Shown here: piece after piece, positions 10,321 to 21,244 of the stretch
Position numbering within the stretch: position 1 is the stretch's first letter
Layout of the letters: each line of letters opens with the position of its first letter
Assembly: GCA_964006375.1 (NCBI GenBank)
Contig: OZ023264.1
Span: 173,462,295-173,526,294 of the forward strand
Source of the DNA: Tillus elongatus
Lineage: Eukaryota > Arthropoda > Insecta > Coleoptera > Cleridae
Direction: 5' to 3'
DNA: 64,000 nt
The notes under the pieces: model-generated
What the model was told of the DNA's origin: nothing
Database searches by the model: none
The model's input: the letters and a program-made list of their open reading frames with translations, nothing else
Program-made: the position numbers and the translations under genes

Positions 10321-11462
10321 GTTGGGTTGTTGTAGCTCGATTACGGGGCCTCAATCTGCCTACTCCCCAAATCTCGCTGGAGATCGTCTGTGAGGTCTTA
10401 GTGTGTTCAACCCTAGGCCTCAGAGAGATCTGGCAGTTCGTTGCAAGTCTTGTCTTATATAGGTCGTTTCGTCTACCTGTTGCGTCATCAGTGAAAGTAG
10501 TGGGGTCACCGTCAATTAAGTGGGGGGATAATGATGCAACAAAATTGTCTGTGGAATTCATTTCCCTTTTGTGTGTTTGCAAAGAAGATATAATAGGTTT
10601 CCAAGTAGTCGGAAGGCGAAGACCATCATCTCTCTTATTTAAACAATCGGGACGTTTTTCAATCTCGATTGCTTCGCGGATAATTCTCGTTTTGAAATTG
10701 TAAACCGGTGCTATTGTTTTGGCATTATCGAAGTCTATTTTGTGCCCTGTATGAATATGATGCATGGCCAGCGCCGATGAGGGGTCGGATTTTCTAACTG
10801 CGAGGGTGTGTTCGTATATTCTATTGTGGATGCGTCTGTTTGTTTGTCCTACGTAAGTTCGGGAACAGTCGGAACAAGGAATTTCGTAAACTCCGTGGGA
10901 TTCGTTTGGAATCGCATCCTTGGGAGTTTTTATAAGATTTGATAGTTTTTGGTCTGTTGTGAATACGGTTTTGATATTATGGGTTCTGAAAATTCGGCTG
11001 ATTTTGTCGGTGACACCCTTAATGTATGGTAAAAACGCTGTGTGTTGTTGTGTGGACGCTGTTTGTTCTTGTTGTGGTGTAGTGGTTTGTTGTTGTGCGT
11101 TTCTAATGTTTCGTAGTATGTGATTGTTGTCGTATCCGTTTTCTAGCAATGTCTGTCTTAAAAAGCTTAATTCTGTCTGTTTGTTGTTGTTGTCCGTTAG
11201 TCTAAGGGATCGTGTTACTAATGTTCGAACCACGGAATTTAGTTGCGATGGGTGATGGTGAGATTGGGCGTTAAGATACCGATTAGTGTGGGTTGGTTTT
11301 CGGTAGACAGTGTAAGAAAATCCTCTGACTGGGTTTTTAGTGATGCGTACATCTAAGAAAGGCAAAGAAAAATTATTTTCCATTTCCATGGTGAACTGGA
11401 TTTGGGGGTTGATGTTATTTAGGTAAGAAAGGAATTCGTCTAGAGATTCTTTGCCGTGTGGC
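10292..11462 (-). pseudogene. PLE-A copy 3, 5'-truncated (RT thumb + GIY-YIG)
   Basis: Minus-strand family A copy that retains the frame from just after the YVDD block (WPHGKESLDEF) through the GIY-YIG domain to the normal stop. It breaks at 11462, where sequence switches directly into an inverted family A copy. It has lost the catalytic RT residues but keeps the whole endonuclease. It differs from copy 1 by few changes (DAIPNE for DTIPNE), so the truncation is recent. Confidence 0.9.
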
Positions 11463-11470
11463 CACCGGTT
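11455..11470. other. Head-to-head inversion junction of the PLE-A array
   Basis: The minus-strand copy (ending TGTGGCCA) meets the plus-strand copy (starting CCGGTTTAC) with no spacer. Comparison with intact copies shows a shared CA, so microhomology of about 2 bp. Confidence 0.85.
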
Positions 11471-11878
11471 TACAATTTCAAAACGAGAATTATCCGCGAA
11501 GCAATCGAGATTGAAAAACGTCCCGATTGTTTAAATAAGAGAGATGATGGTCTTCGCCTTCCGACTACTTGGAAACCTATTATATCTTTGCAAACACACA
11601 AAAGGGAAATGAATTCCACAGACAATTTTGTTGCATCATTATCCCCCCACTTAATTGACGGTGACCCCACTACTTTCACTGATGACGCAACAGGTAGACG
11701 AAACGACCTATATAAGACAAGACTTGCAACGAACTGCCAGATCTCTCTGAGGCCTAGGGTTGAACACACTAAGACCTCACAGACGATCTCCAGCGAGATT
11801 TGGGGAGTAGGCAGATTGAGGCCCCGTAATCGAGCTACAACAACCCAACCTACCTTTATCCACCACTCTAAGAAGTAG
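11463..11878 (+). pseudogene. PLE-A copy 4, 5'-truncated C-terminal fragment
   Basis: Plus-strand family A fragment starting in PVYNFKTRIIREA, within the GIY-YIG domain, and running to the normal stop. It has a 3-bp in-frame deletion removing one Ser of PIISSLQ. RT is absent. It is followed by 70-bp repeats and the full copy 5, so the plus-strand arm mirrors the minus-strand arm. Confidence 0.9.
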
Positions 11879-12199
11879 GCAGATTGAGGCCTTAGAGTGT
11901 CCTTACATATTTCCTTTACCTACCTTTGTCCACCACTCTAAGGAGTAGGCAGATTGAGGCCTTAGAGTGTCCTTACATATTTCCTTTACCCACCTTTGTC
12001 CATCACTCTAAGGAGTAGGCAGATTGAGGCCTTAGAGTGTCCTTACATATTTCCTTTACCCACATTTGTCCACCACTCTAAGGAGTAGGCAGATTGAGGC
12101 CTTAGAGTGTCCTTACATATTTCCTTTACCCACCTTTGTCCATCACTCTAAGGAGTAGGCAGATTGAGGCCTTAGAGTGTCCTTACATATTTCCTTTAC
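11850..12199 (+). repeat. Five 70-bp tandem repeats between PLE-A copies 4 and 5
   Basis: Plus-orientation version of the 70-bp array, same unit and dyad, ending just before the copy 5 hairpin. Confidence 0.93.
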
Positions 12200-12201
12200 C
12201 T

Positions 12202-12236
12202 CTTGAAAATGGCTCCAAAACAGGAGCCGAAACGTC
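12202..12236 (+). ncRNA. Hammerhead-like hairpin, PLE-A copy 5
   Basis: CTTGAAAAT at 12202-12210, stem GGCTCC (12211-12216), loop AAAACA, stem GGAGCC (12223-12228), GAAAC, GTC at 12234-12236. Flanking CTC and GAG could form a 3-bp helix I. If C3 and G8 of the hammerhead core are read as U and A, the core is matched apart from one extra U before helix II. Confidence 0.5.
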
Positions 12237-14941
12237 GAGTTTCCATAAATTCTGGACGCGGTTTAACCCGAGAACCAAGCATGTCTCACATTAAAGACCG
12301 CGGAAATCTTTCTGAACATTTAATTCGCCTCTACGGGGAGGAACTTTTATCTTCTACCAAAATTTTCACCAAACTCCTTATCCGCAAATCCCGTCTCCTT
12401 TGTGACCTCACCTTTCTAAAAGCCTGCCGTGATCATCACGTGGTCCCAAAATCTTTTCAACTTAAACATCACACCAAATCACATAACGTCTCCAACATTT
12501 TAAAACGAACAGGCTTTGCTCTCCTTAGAAATTCCATTCACGAGACAAGACGACACCTTAACACTACCAACACACTGCTTTACGACACGTACATAAAAAT
12601 ACACACATACAAAATACACCCTACACTTTGGGAGACTCTAGACAGACTTTCACATAGTAAATCAGAACATGTTACACAACAAAAGACGGACGTACAAAAA
12701 AGAAAATTACAGCAGCTTCTAGACAACAAAAATCTCACACAACACACACATAATGCCAATCCTCCTATAGTAGTTCACAACCTTTCAAATTCCACCATAA
12801 GTGACGTCGCCATCAAAGTCCTATCCAAAGGTTTTAATTTTGCACCAACCCCTAAATTCATCCCAATAGAAAAGATAATTTCTCAATCAGAAGATGCAAT
12901 AACACACTTACCGACTGACGAAGCTGAAATTACGAGACAAGACATTGCAAGAATATTACGTTCTGCCAAACTTCCACCTTCCAACCTTTCTCCTCACGAA
13001 CGACAGTCAATCAGAGACCTAAACCGAAACACAGAAATTATAATCCTACCAGCAGACAAAGGCAACGCTACAGTCATACTTGACAAAACAGACTATTTAC
13101 AAAAGATGGACAATATACTAAACAACACAGACTACAAACAAATCCCTAACGACCCTACAACTTATCTGGAAAAGAAAACCAAAACTATCATCAACAACTC
13201 CCAACTCAATCCTGACCTCAAAAAAGAACTAATCCCCCGCGAAAAATCATCTCGCATCCCTAGAAAATATGGTCTCCCAAAAATCCATAAGCCTGATATT
13301 CCCCTTCGCCCTATCGTAAGTGCCCACCGTTCACCCACACAAAAACTTGCAAAACATCTAGCCAAAACTCTCCAACCATTAGTAGAAAACGCTACATCCT
13401 ATGTCAAAAACTCCACCCATTTCATCGACCTTCTTCAAAACAACACCATTTCTCAAAACGACATCCTAGTTAGCTTTGATATAGTTTCCTTATTCACCAA
13501 TATACCACTATCAGAAACCCTTGACATTCTCAAAAATAAACACAAAATTTCCCACGATACCTTAGCTCTTGTGGAACACTGCACATCTAACACTTATTTC
13601 CTTTTTCAAAACAAATTTTACAAACAAGTTCGAGGTGCTCCAATGGGTTCACCCCTCTCTCCTGCATTGGCCAACATTTTCATGGAAAACTTTGAGACAC
13701 AAGTCCTTAATTCATCCCAACTTAAACCAACGTGTTGGTTAAGATACGTTGACGACATTTTCGCTGTCTGGCCACACGGCAAAGAATCTCTAGACGAATT
13801 CCTTTCTTACCTAAATAACATCAACCCCCAAATCCAGTTCACCATGGAAATGGAAAATAATTTTTCTTTGCCTTTCTTAGATGTACGCATCACTAAAAAC
13901 CCAGTCAGAGGATTTTCTTACACTGTCTACCGAAAACCAACCCACACTAATCGGTATCTTAACGCCCAATCTCACCATCACCCATCGCAACTAAATTCCG
14001 TGGTTCGAACATTAGTAACACGATCCCTTAGACTAACGGACAACAACAACAAACAGACAGAATTAAGCTTTTTAAGACAGACATTGCTAGAAAACGGATA
14101 CGACAACAATCACATACTACGAAACATTAGAAACGCACAACAACAAACCACTACACCACAACAAGAACAAACAGCGTCCACACAACAACACACAGCGTTT
14201 TTACCATACATTAAGGGTGTCACCGACAAAATCAGCCGAATTTTCAGAACCCATAATATCAAAACCGTATTCACAACAGACCAAAAACTATCAAATCTTA
14301 TAAAAACTCCCAAGGATACGATTCCAAACGAATCCCACGGAGTTTACGAAATTCCTTGTTCCGACTGTTCCCGAACTTACGTAGGACAAACAAACAGACG
14401 CATCCACAATAGAATATACGAACACACCCTCGCAGTTAGAAAATCCGACCCCTCATCGGCGCTGGCCATGCATCATATTCATACAGGGCACAAAATAGAC
14501 TTCGATAATGCCAAAACAATAGCACCGGTTTACAATTTCAAAACGAGAATTATCCGCGAAGCAATCGAGATTGAAAAACGTCCCGATTGTTTAAATAAGA
14601 GAGATGATGGTCTTCGCCTTCCGACTACTTGGAAACCTATTATATCTTCTTTGCAAACACACAAAAGGGAAATGAATTCCACAGACAATTTTGTTGCATC
14701 ATTATCCCCCCACTTAATTGACGGTGACCCCACTACTTTCACTGATGACGCAACAGGTAGACGAAACGACCTATATAAGACAAGACTTGCAACGAACTGC
14801 CAGATCTCTCTGAGGCCTAGGGTTGAACACACTAAGACCTCACAGACGATCTCCAGCGAGATTTGGGGAGTAGGCAGATTGAGGCCCCGTAATCGAGCTA
14901 CAACAACCCAACCTACCTTTATCCACCACTCTAAGAAGTAG
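12209..14941 (+). CDS. Penelope-like retroelement protein (RT + GIY-YIG), PLE-A copy 5
   Basis: Full-length plus-strand copy. The ATG at 12209 overlaps the hammerhead-like hairpin; the MSHIKD Met is at 12281 and gives 886 residues. FDIVSLFTN lies near 13475, GAPMGSPLSP near 13634, YVDD near 13746, and the GIY-YIG signature (GVYEIPCSDC, then YVGQ) near 14339-14390. C-terminal to it are Arg- and Lys-rich stretches and the tail IHHSKK, encoded inside the first 70-bp unit. The protein would nick target DNA with GIY-YIG and reverse-transcribe from the exposed end. The frame is intact, with almost no difference from copy 1 (DYLQK for DYIQK), so this is a candidate active source. Confidence 0.95.
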   Translation: MAPKQEPKRRVSINSGRGLTREPSMSHIKDRGNLSEHLIRLYGEELLSSTKIFTKLLIRKSRLLCDLTFLKACRDHHVVPKSFQLKHHTKSHNVSNILKRTGFALLRNSIHETRRHLNTTNTLLYDTYIKIHTYKIHPTLWETLDRLSHSKSEHVTQQKTDVQKRKLQQLLDNKNLTQHTHNANPPIVVHNLSNSTISDVAIKVLSKGFNFAPTPKFIPIEKIISQSEDAITHLPTDEAEITRQDIARILRSAKLPPSNLSPHERQSIRDLNRNTEIIILPADKGNATVILDKTDYLQKMDNILNNTDYKQIPNDPTTYLEKKTKTIINNSQLNPDLKKELIPREKSSRIPRKYGLPKIHKPDIPLRPIVSAHRSPTQKLAKHLAKTLQPLVENATSYVKNSTHFIDLLQNNTISQNDILVSFDIVSLFTNIPLSETLDILKNKHKISHDTLALVEHCTSNTYFLFQNKFYKQVRGAPMGSPLSPALANIFMENFETQVLNSSQLKPTCWLRYVDDIFAVWPHGKESLDEFLSYLNNINPQIQFTMEMENNFSLPFLDVRITKNPVRGFSYTVYRKPTHTNRYLNAQSHHHPSQLNSVVRTLVTRSLRLTDNNNKQTELSFLRQTLLENGYDNNHILRNIRNAQQQTTTPQQEQTASTQQHTAFLPYIKGVTDKISRIFRTHNIKTVFTTDQKLSNLIKTPKDTIPNESHGVYEIPCSDCSRTYVGQTNRRIHNRIYEHTLAVRKSDPSSALAMHHIHTGHKIDFDNAKTIAPVYNFKTRIIREAIEIEKRPDCLNKRDDGLRLPTTWKPIISSLQTHKREMNSTDNFVASLSPHLIDGDPTTFTDDATGRRNDLYKTRLATNCQISLRPRVEHTKTSQTISSEIWGVGRLRPRNRATTTQPTFIHHSKK

Positions 14942-15262
14942 GCAGATTGAGGCCTTAGAGTGTCCTTACATATTTCCTTTACCTACCTTTGTCCACCACT
15001 CTAAGGAGTAGGCAGATTGAGGCCTTAGAGTGTCCTTACATATTTCCTTTACCCACCTTTGTCCATCACTCTAAGGAGTAGGCAGATTGAGGCCTTAGAG
15101 TGTCCTTACATATTTCCTTTACCCACATTTGTCCACCACTCTAAGGAGTAGGCAGATTGAGGCCTTAGAGTGTCCTTACATATTTCCTTTACCCACCTTT
15201 GTCCATCACTCTAAGGAGTAGGCAGATTGAGGCCTTAGAGTGTCCTTACATATTTCCTTTAC
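14913..15262 (+). repeat. Five 70-bp tandem repeats, 3' of PLE-A copy 5
   Basis: Same 70-bp units in plus orientation. The first overlaps the ORF end; the last precedes the partial copy 6. Confidence 0.93.
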
Positions 15263-15377
15263 CTCTTGAAAATGGCTCCAAAACAGGAGCCGAAACGTCG
15301 AGTTTCCATAAATTCTGGACGCGGTTTAACCCGAGAACCAAGCATGTCTCACATTAAAGACCGCGGAAATCTTTCTG

Positions 15378-15380
<3 letters not shown>
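15263..15380 (+). pseudogene. PLE-A copy 6: 5' fragment (pLTR-like) truncated at (TA)n
   Basis: Carries the hammerhead-like hairpin and codons from MAPKQEP through MSHIKDRGNLSEH, then breaks into (TA)n at 15381. It mirrors the fragment at 3757-3844 but is about 10 codons longer. It is best read as the downstream terminal repeat of copy 5. Confidence 0.85.
15265..15299 (+). ncRNA. Hammerhead-like hairpin, PLE-A copy 6
   Basis: Same motif as 12202-12236, exactly 3063 bp downstream. Confidence 0.5.

Positions 15381-15468
<88 letters not shown>
15381..15468. repeat. (TA)n then (GT)n microsatellite, right border of PLE-A array
   Basis: About 66 bp of TA followed by about 22 bp of GT, directly adjoining the truncated PLE fragment. 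Confidence 0.95.
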
Positions 15469-15539
15469 AATATAAAATAAAAAAATGAAACACCAAGCGA
15501 ATTTATTTACCTTAGGACTGTGTTCGGTATTATCTGAGA

Positions 15540-16303
15540 AAGGCATTATAGGCGACGTTGTGGAATGTAATTTCGGTAAATTTACAGTTTACTGCGCGGA
15601 GGGTTTAAAAAAAAAGTTTTTCAGAAACATGCTTAGAACCATCCTTGCATTTACAAGCCCCAAGTTAAATTTGTTGCAAACAACCCCCAAGAAAGTTAAG
15701 GGACCAGGGGTGCTGGGCGGGGAGAAAATGTGAGCGGAAAATGCTAAAAAAAAATTTAGTCGGACTTTGACAAGATGAGTTTTTCACATTTTGCAGTCAT
15801 ACCCCTTTAAACCTTGTCTACTCCGCACCACATCCATATTCGCCCAGGTGCAGTTACTTTCTTGGGGGTTGCTCTCAAAGAATTTATCATGTGCTTTATG
15901 CTTGGTATGTAGTTGTATGCATGCACAAGGGGAAGGAGAACTCCCCGTGTTTTTTGGGTGAGACGTAAAAACCCTCTTCGACCTGGGGGCCCTTCTTCCC
16001 CCTCTGCATGCATATAATCACCCTCAATGCATGAACAACAGGATTTTTTTGTTCACCGTTCCAGTGTATTTTGATTGAGTATATTTCCTGTGTATCAATT
16101 TTTTTTGCTTGAGGTTTGTATCCAAATTACTGTATAAATATGTATGGTAGAGATCATGTTTTTCCTTGCTTTTCTTTACCTTTTTTTTACCGTTCCTAAG
16201 TAAATAAAGTAATTTTTTATAAATTTAAACATAAAGCTAAATCACTATGATATGTTATTCTTATGAAAATTCACTACCATAACTCACTTGATGTGTCCAG
16301 CAA
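15540..16303 (-). mobile_element. Long HINE-like variant, 5' end and body (inverted relative to 1609-2460)
   Basis: The 5' terminus is at the right (complement of ACTACCATAACTCACTTG near 16270-16290). The body runs leftward and matches 1609-2460, including the CCCCAAGAAAGTTA phrases and the ATGCATGCA segments. The 5' end touches the 3' hairpin of the next copy at 16304, a head-to-tail junction. Confidence 0.6.
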
Positions 16304-16436
16304 TTTTAGTGAATTTATATTTAAAAAATTCACTAATAGAGAGGTATCGATGGTGAGACTTTGCAAAAATTTTTTCAAATGAGCGCGAACTAGGACCCCT
16401 AGAACCCATATCCGGGGTCAGTTTCAATTTTTATAT

Positions 16437-16522
<86 letters not shown>

Positions 16523-16990
16523 ATCTGATAACTCAAAGCTTTTTTAACCGATTTCGATTAAACTCGGCAAGTGCCTTTCTTTCATTACTAGCTTGGATGA
16601 GTTCGTTATCCAGGAAAATCAGACTGTGTTTTCCGAGAAAATGTGGAGTTTTCTTTCGAAATTTTTTTTTTCTCCGGAAATAACATATCTGTTTTAATTA
16701 AATTTATTACATATGTTGCCTTGGGAGAGACCTTACTACGTAGGAAAATTCAACTTTCTAAGTAAATAGAAAATTGAGTTATTTAAATTTTAAGTTTTCT
16801 TTCGAAAAAAAATTTTTCTCCGAAAATTACAAAGTTATTTTAATGAAATTTGGCGGATATCTTGCCTTAGGAAAGACCTTACTACATACCAAAATTAAAC
16901 TTTCTAAGTTTATAGAAAATTGAGTTAGTCAAATTTGAAGCATTTAATAAAAATTCACTACCATAACGCACTTGCTGCGTCCCGAGCTTT
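16304..16990 (-). mobile_element. HINE-like element, complete copy
   Basis: The 3' end is at left with the hairpin formed by TTAGTGAATT and AATTCACTAA. It is followed by the conserved CCCATATCCGGGGTCAG block and then the (TA)n core at 16440-16520. The right half starts ATAACTCAAAG and ends at the 5' terminus, seen as CGCACTTGCTGCGTCCCGAG near 16970-16989. A subterminal copy of GTGAATTTTC lies at both ends. The layout (subterminal inverted repeats, microsatellite core, 3' hairpin, no ORF) is that of DINE-1/Helentron-type nonautonomous elements. Class assignment is inference. Confidence 0.7.
16440..16520. repeat. (TA)n core of HINE-like element
   Basis: About 80 bp of pure TA. Confidence 0.95.
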
Positions 16991-17128
16991 TTTTTATTTT
17001 AGTGAATTTTCTTAAAAAAATTCACTAATGAGGAGATCTCGACTTTTGAATTTTGAAAAAATTTCTTCAAATGAGCGCTAATTAGGCCCCCCAGAACACA
17101 TATCCGGGGTCAGTTGGAATTTTTATAT

Positions 17129-17131
<3 letters not shown>

Positions 17132-17218
<87 letters not shown>
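17132..17218. repeat. (TA)n plus short (GT)n core
   Basis: About 79 bp TA followed by GT repeats. Confidence 0.95.
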
Positions 17219-18008
17219 ATCACACCGATAACTCAAAAAATAATGGGCCGATTTTGATTAAATTTGGTGAATAAATTCCTTTTGCAAATGGCTTGGATAA
17301 GTTCGTTAGCCAGGAAAATCTGCCCAGGTTTTCCCGGAAAATTTTGTGTTTTCTTTCGAAAATTCTCCCGAATTAACAAAGTAAGGGCAACCAAATTTGG
17401 TACGCGGGTTTATGTCCTTATATGTAAGTTACCTACCAAAATTTAGCTCTGTATGTCAAAAGACAAAAAAGTTATAGGCATTTAAAGAAAAATAAATTGG
17501 GGTTTTCCTCAAAACGTCAAAGTTGCGACTTAAAACGTCAAAATCGGCAACATTTTGGCAAATAACTTGAAACTAATACGGGCTATGGAAATCAAATGTC
17601 TCAAGAAGGATGTTTTACAAACACTGAAGTCTTAGTTTCAACCGTCATTGTCCTTCATTTTACTAAAATGTTTCCAGAAAATTCATTTGAAATAGACGCT
17701 TTCTCTGATGCTTGGCAATAGCCTTAGCTATAGAGTTTATCGTTTAATGTTATATAATTTTTGTCGAATTTTCGTAAAAAATCAATAAAGCTCAATATAT
17801 CCGTTATTATACAAGATTTGAAAAAAATTTGTATATATTAATTATAGGGTGTCTTGAGCTACATCTTAAAAAAATATTTCTACAATCACAGGATGGCCCA
17901 TAAGCCGTTGGTGATACAAATTATCTTTTTTTTTTAATCAAACATGCCTTATGTTATTGCATTTTTGCATTTTCCATCGAAATATAATGCATGTTTGTAA
18001 GAAAAGAA

Positions 18009-18328
18009 ATTCTGGATGCAGCAAGTGCGTTATGGTAGCGAACTTTGATCAAATGCTTCATATTTGAATAGCCCAATTTGCTATTAACCTATAAGGTTGA
18101 CCAAGAAACGAGTTTTTCGGGAACACTTTAAGTCTACTTTTGGAAATCTTGGTACATTTTCACACAAAAAAGTTATTTTTATGAAACATGGCACATTACT
18201 TTTACTATATAGGGTATACTGGTAACCAAAATTGATGCCTGCTTTCTTAAAAAGAAAACACACATATTTGCAATAAAAACATTTTTATGAAAATTCACTA
18301 CCATAACGCACTTGCTGCGTCCAGAGTT
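18009..18328. mobile_element. 320-bp palindrome-ended segment with HINE 5' termini
   Basis: The left end reads GGATGCAGCAAGTGCG then TTATGG; the right end is the complement of the same sequence. Copies at 25415-25735 and 54718-55026 share the interior (ATAGGGTATACTGGTAACC type phrase) and the left flank (TTGCATTTTCCATCG). It looks like a MITE built from two HINE-like 5' ends, or a fold-back end of the longer element. Confidence 0.55.
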
Positions 18329-18837
18329 TTTTGTGTTCTGAATGATTTTGGTAGCGTTGGTGTTCCCGTGATAAAATCCCAACTTCGCACACAGAATATT
18401 GCGTTATTTTATCGTAGGCTCGCAGGAAAGGCGTTGACATCCAACACGTATAATTCATTTCTAATGATTTTATTGCAATTTACATAACTTTTTGCCTTAG
18501 AATGCTTAGTATTTCACGATTTACTGGGTAATAAAAATGCAAATGCACAAATTTGCTTCCGATTATAACCAAACCACGAATCATGTGTTAGTAAAGAACG
18601 CGATTTATTTGCATATTACATCCATCCAAACAATCAATCAAGCGCGAATAATTTTCTTTTCGTTAAGAACCATATTACGTCTATTGAACGGCCTTATCTG
18701 GCCAAAGTAAAATGGAAGATGTGTTAAAAATAATATATCGACTTGAAAACTTGACCCTGCATATTGTAGGCAAGGACACAAGGTATTAGCGTAGGTTATA
18801 CTCTATTAGATATGCAAAATCAGCTTGCAAAAGTATA

Positions 18838-19412
18838 CAGTGTGTCCCAAACCGGATGGGAATGTATTGCTACCTCCGTTATTACTAGAGATAGGGAGAC
18901 GGTTAAATTGGCTGTGTTTTGTAGAATTTTATGCTCGTTCCAAATATAACTTGTATTTTGCCCTGCCTCTTTTTTTTCCGGTTATTTTGAAAAAAACACA
19001 ATTTGTCGATTTATTTTTTCTTCAATATCTAAGTAGGCGTTGATCTGACATGTTTAAGACTTGCACATTATCTGGGCACTTTTTACAGTGTTATCTTTTT
19101 GTGCTATTCTCAACTTTGGATTGTCATTTGTTTTTGAGCTACACGTATCAAAGTTTGTTTTTATTATGGCAGCCATATTGGATTTTTGAATCGTGTGATA
19201 GATTCTGAAAAGAGCTTTCCAATGATGTACAACATGTTTGAGAAATCTTGTAATTGCACTGACAATTTTGAGAAAAACCGATTTGATGATAGTAGGCTAT
19301 GAAATTCAATACCAGAAAACAAATGACAAAAAAAGTGCTCAAAAAGCAGTAGGCCATGAAGTATAACAATAGACTTCTACTTTTAACATAATTTTCCGTA
19401 ATGATTCACGAT
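18838..19412 (+). mobile_element. Repeat R, copy 1 (ITm-like end)
   Basis: Begins TA then CAGTGTGTCCCAAACC and is collinear with 58296-58886 over more than 550 bp. A TA followed by a CAG-start terminus resembles an ITm left end. No complementary right end or transposase is visible, so it may be a one-ended relic. Confidence 0.45.
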
Positions 19413-19610
19413 AAAAAAATATTGTGGTTTAATTTACAATACTTAATTAAGTAATAATGCCCTGAAATAACAAATAGAAACAGAGGATATCTGCTAGGAA
19501 TTTCTCTCGATTCAAGAAATATTCTGTATCATTTCATAGCTTAATCCACTCTGACCCGCCATGGTGTTCTTCGCTAATTTAATCGTAAGTCTGGTGTTTT
19601 TTCATAAGTG
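19413..19610. other. Unassigned
   Basis: AT-rich spacer with no supported feature. Confidence 0.4.
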
Positions 19611-20029
19611 CAGGGTTCCCAGTCATCTGGAAAACCGGGAAATTGTAAAAAAAAATGCCAGGAAAATAAGGGGAAAAATTTTAAAATATTTTGAAAACTG
19701 ACTAATTTTTGTCCGTATCAGGAAAAAATTATTTGCTTCTTTTTATGATAAATAATTGAAACAATGTTCTGCTTTTTTTGCAATTCTGAACCATTCATTT
19801 AATGATTTGTTTTTCCACAAAACGACAACAATTTTTTTGCGTTCATTGGTCGCTATTTAGGTAATCCTTTACTCGAGCCCGTCCAAACGGCAAAGTCCCA
19901 GTGCACTAGAATTTCGTCGCTTGAACTCACGCGCTGTTGCCACATCCTCATAGTAGAACTAATTTAAAAGATGGAAGAATTCATGAAAAAAATATGCACG
20001 CATCAAGTACGTTATTGACGTTACCTATA

Positions 20030-21240
20030 TTGACGAAGCAAGTACGTTACGGTAATGAACGAGAATACAATTAAAACATGTGTGTTATGCTAGGGAGTCT
20101 GCTACAATTTAGCAAGTGAAACGGAAAATTAAAAAATATATCTATATTAACGCAGCAAGTGCGTTACGGTAATGAAAGCGAATACAATTAGGACATGTGT
20201 GTTATGGTAGGGAGTCTGGTATAATTTAGCAAGTGAATCGGAAAATGCAAAAATATACATATATTGACGCAGCAAGTGCGTTACGGTATTAAACGAGAAT
20301 ACAATTAAAACATGTGTGTTATGGTAGGGAGTCTGCTATAATTTAGCAAGTGAAACGGAAAATTAAAAAAAATATACGTTTATTGACGCAGCAAGTGCGT
20401 TACGGTAATGAATACGAATAAAATTAAGACATGTGTGTTATGGTGGGTAGTCTGATATAATTTAGCAAGTGAATCGGAAAATGCAAAAATATACCTATAT
20501 TGTCGCAGCAAGTGTGTTACGGTAATGAACGAGAATACAATTAAAACATGTGTGTTATGCTAGGGAGTCTGCTATAATTTAGCAAGTGAAACGGAAAATT
20601 AAAAAATATACTTGTATTGACGCAGCAAGTGCGTTACGGTAATGAATACGAATAAAATTAAGACATGTGTGTTATGGTGGGTAGTCTGATATAATTTAGC
20701 AAGTGAATCGGAAAATGCAAAAATATAACTATATTGACGCAGCAAGTGCGTTACGGTAATGAATACGAATACAATTAATACATGTGCGTTATGGTAGGGA
20801 GTATGACATAATGTAGCAAGGAAAACGGAATATACGGTAATAAATGAGAATACAATAAATTCATGTGCATTATGGTAGGGAGTGTGATATAATGTAGCAA
20901 GTTACACGGAAAATTCAAAAATATACCTATATTGTCGCAGCAAGTGCGTTACGGTAATGAACGAGAAAACAATTAATGTGTTATTGTAGGCAGTTTGCTA
21001 TAATTTAGCAAGTGAAACGGAAAATTAAAAATATACCTATATTGTCGCAGCAAGTGCGTTACGGTAATGAACGAGAAAACAATTAATGTGTTATTGTAGG
21101 CAGTCTGCTATAATTTAGCAAGTGAAACGGAAAATTAAAAAATATACGTGTATTGACGCACCAAGTGCGTTACGGTAATGACTACGAATACAATTAAGAA
21201 ATGTGTGTAATGGCAGGTGGTCTGATATAATTTAGCAAGT
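20030..21240 (+). repeat. 117-bp satellite array, plus orientation
   Basis: The monomer mark CGCAGCAAGTGCGTTACGG (or a close variant) occurs at 20034, 20151, 20268, 20387, 20504, 20621, 20738, 20936, 21046 and 21157, a period of mainly 117 bp. The first six alternate between two subtypes (AACGAGAATAC with CTGCTATAATT, then ATACGAATAAA with CTGATATAATT), an approximately 234-bp dimer. The monomer start matches the HINE-like 5' terminus. Confidence 0.9.
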
Positions 21241-21244
21241 GAAA

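Larger units (their letters stand above)
16997..18328 (-). mobile_element. HINE-like element, long copy
   Basis: 3' hairpin TTTTAGTGAATTTTC and AATTCACTAATGAGG at left, (TA)n core 17132-17210, then a long body. Phrases such as AACGTCAAAATCGGCAAC and TTGTCCTTCATTTTAC recur at 54140-54430 and, decayed, at 26350-26600. The right end is the 5' terminus at about 18293-18325. The segment 18009-18328 is itself terminated by two opposed copies of the 5' terminus. Confidence 0.6.

Noticed and set aside
14742..14770. CTGATGA followed by CGAAAC inside the PLE-A ORF, resembling a hammerhead core
   Set aside because: The intervening 13 bases cannot form helix II, and the bases belong to a well-conserved coding stretch (FTDDATGRRN).
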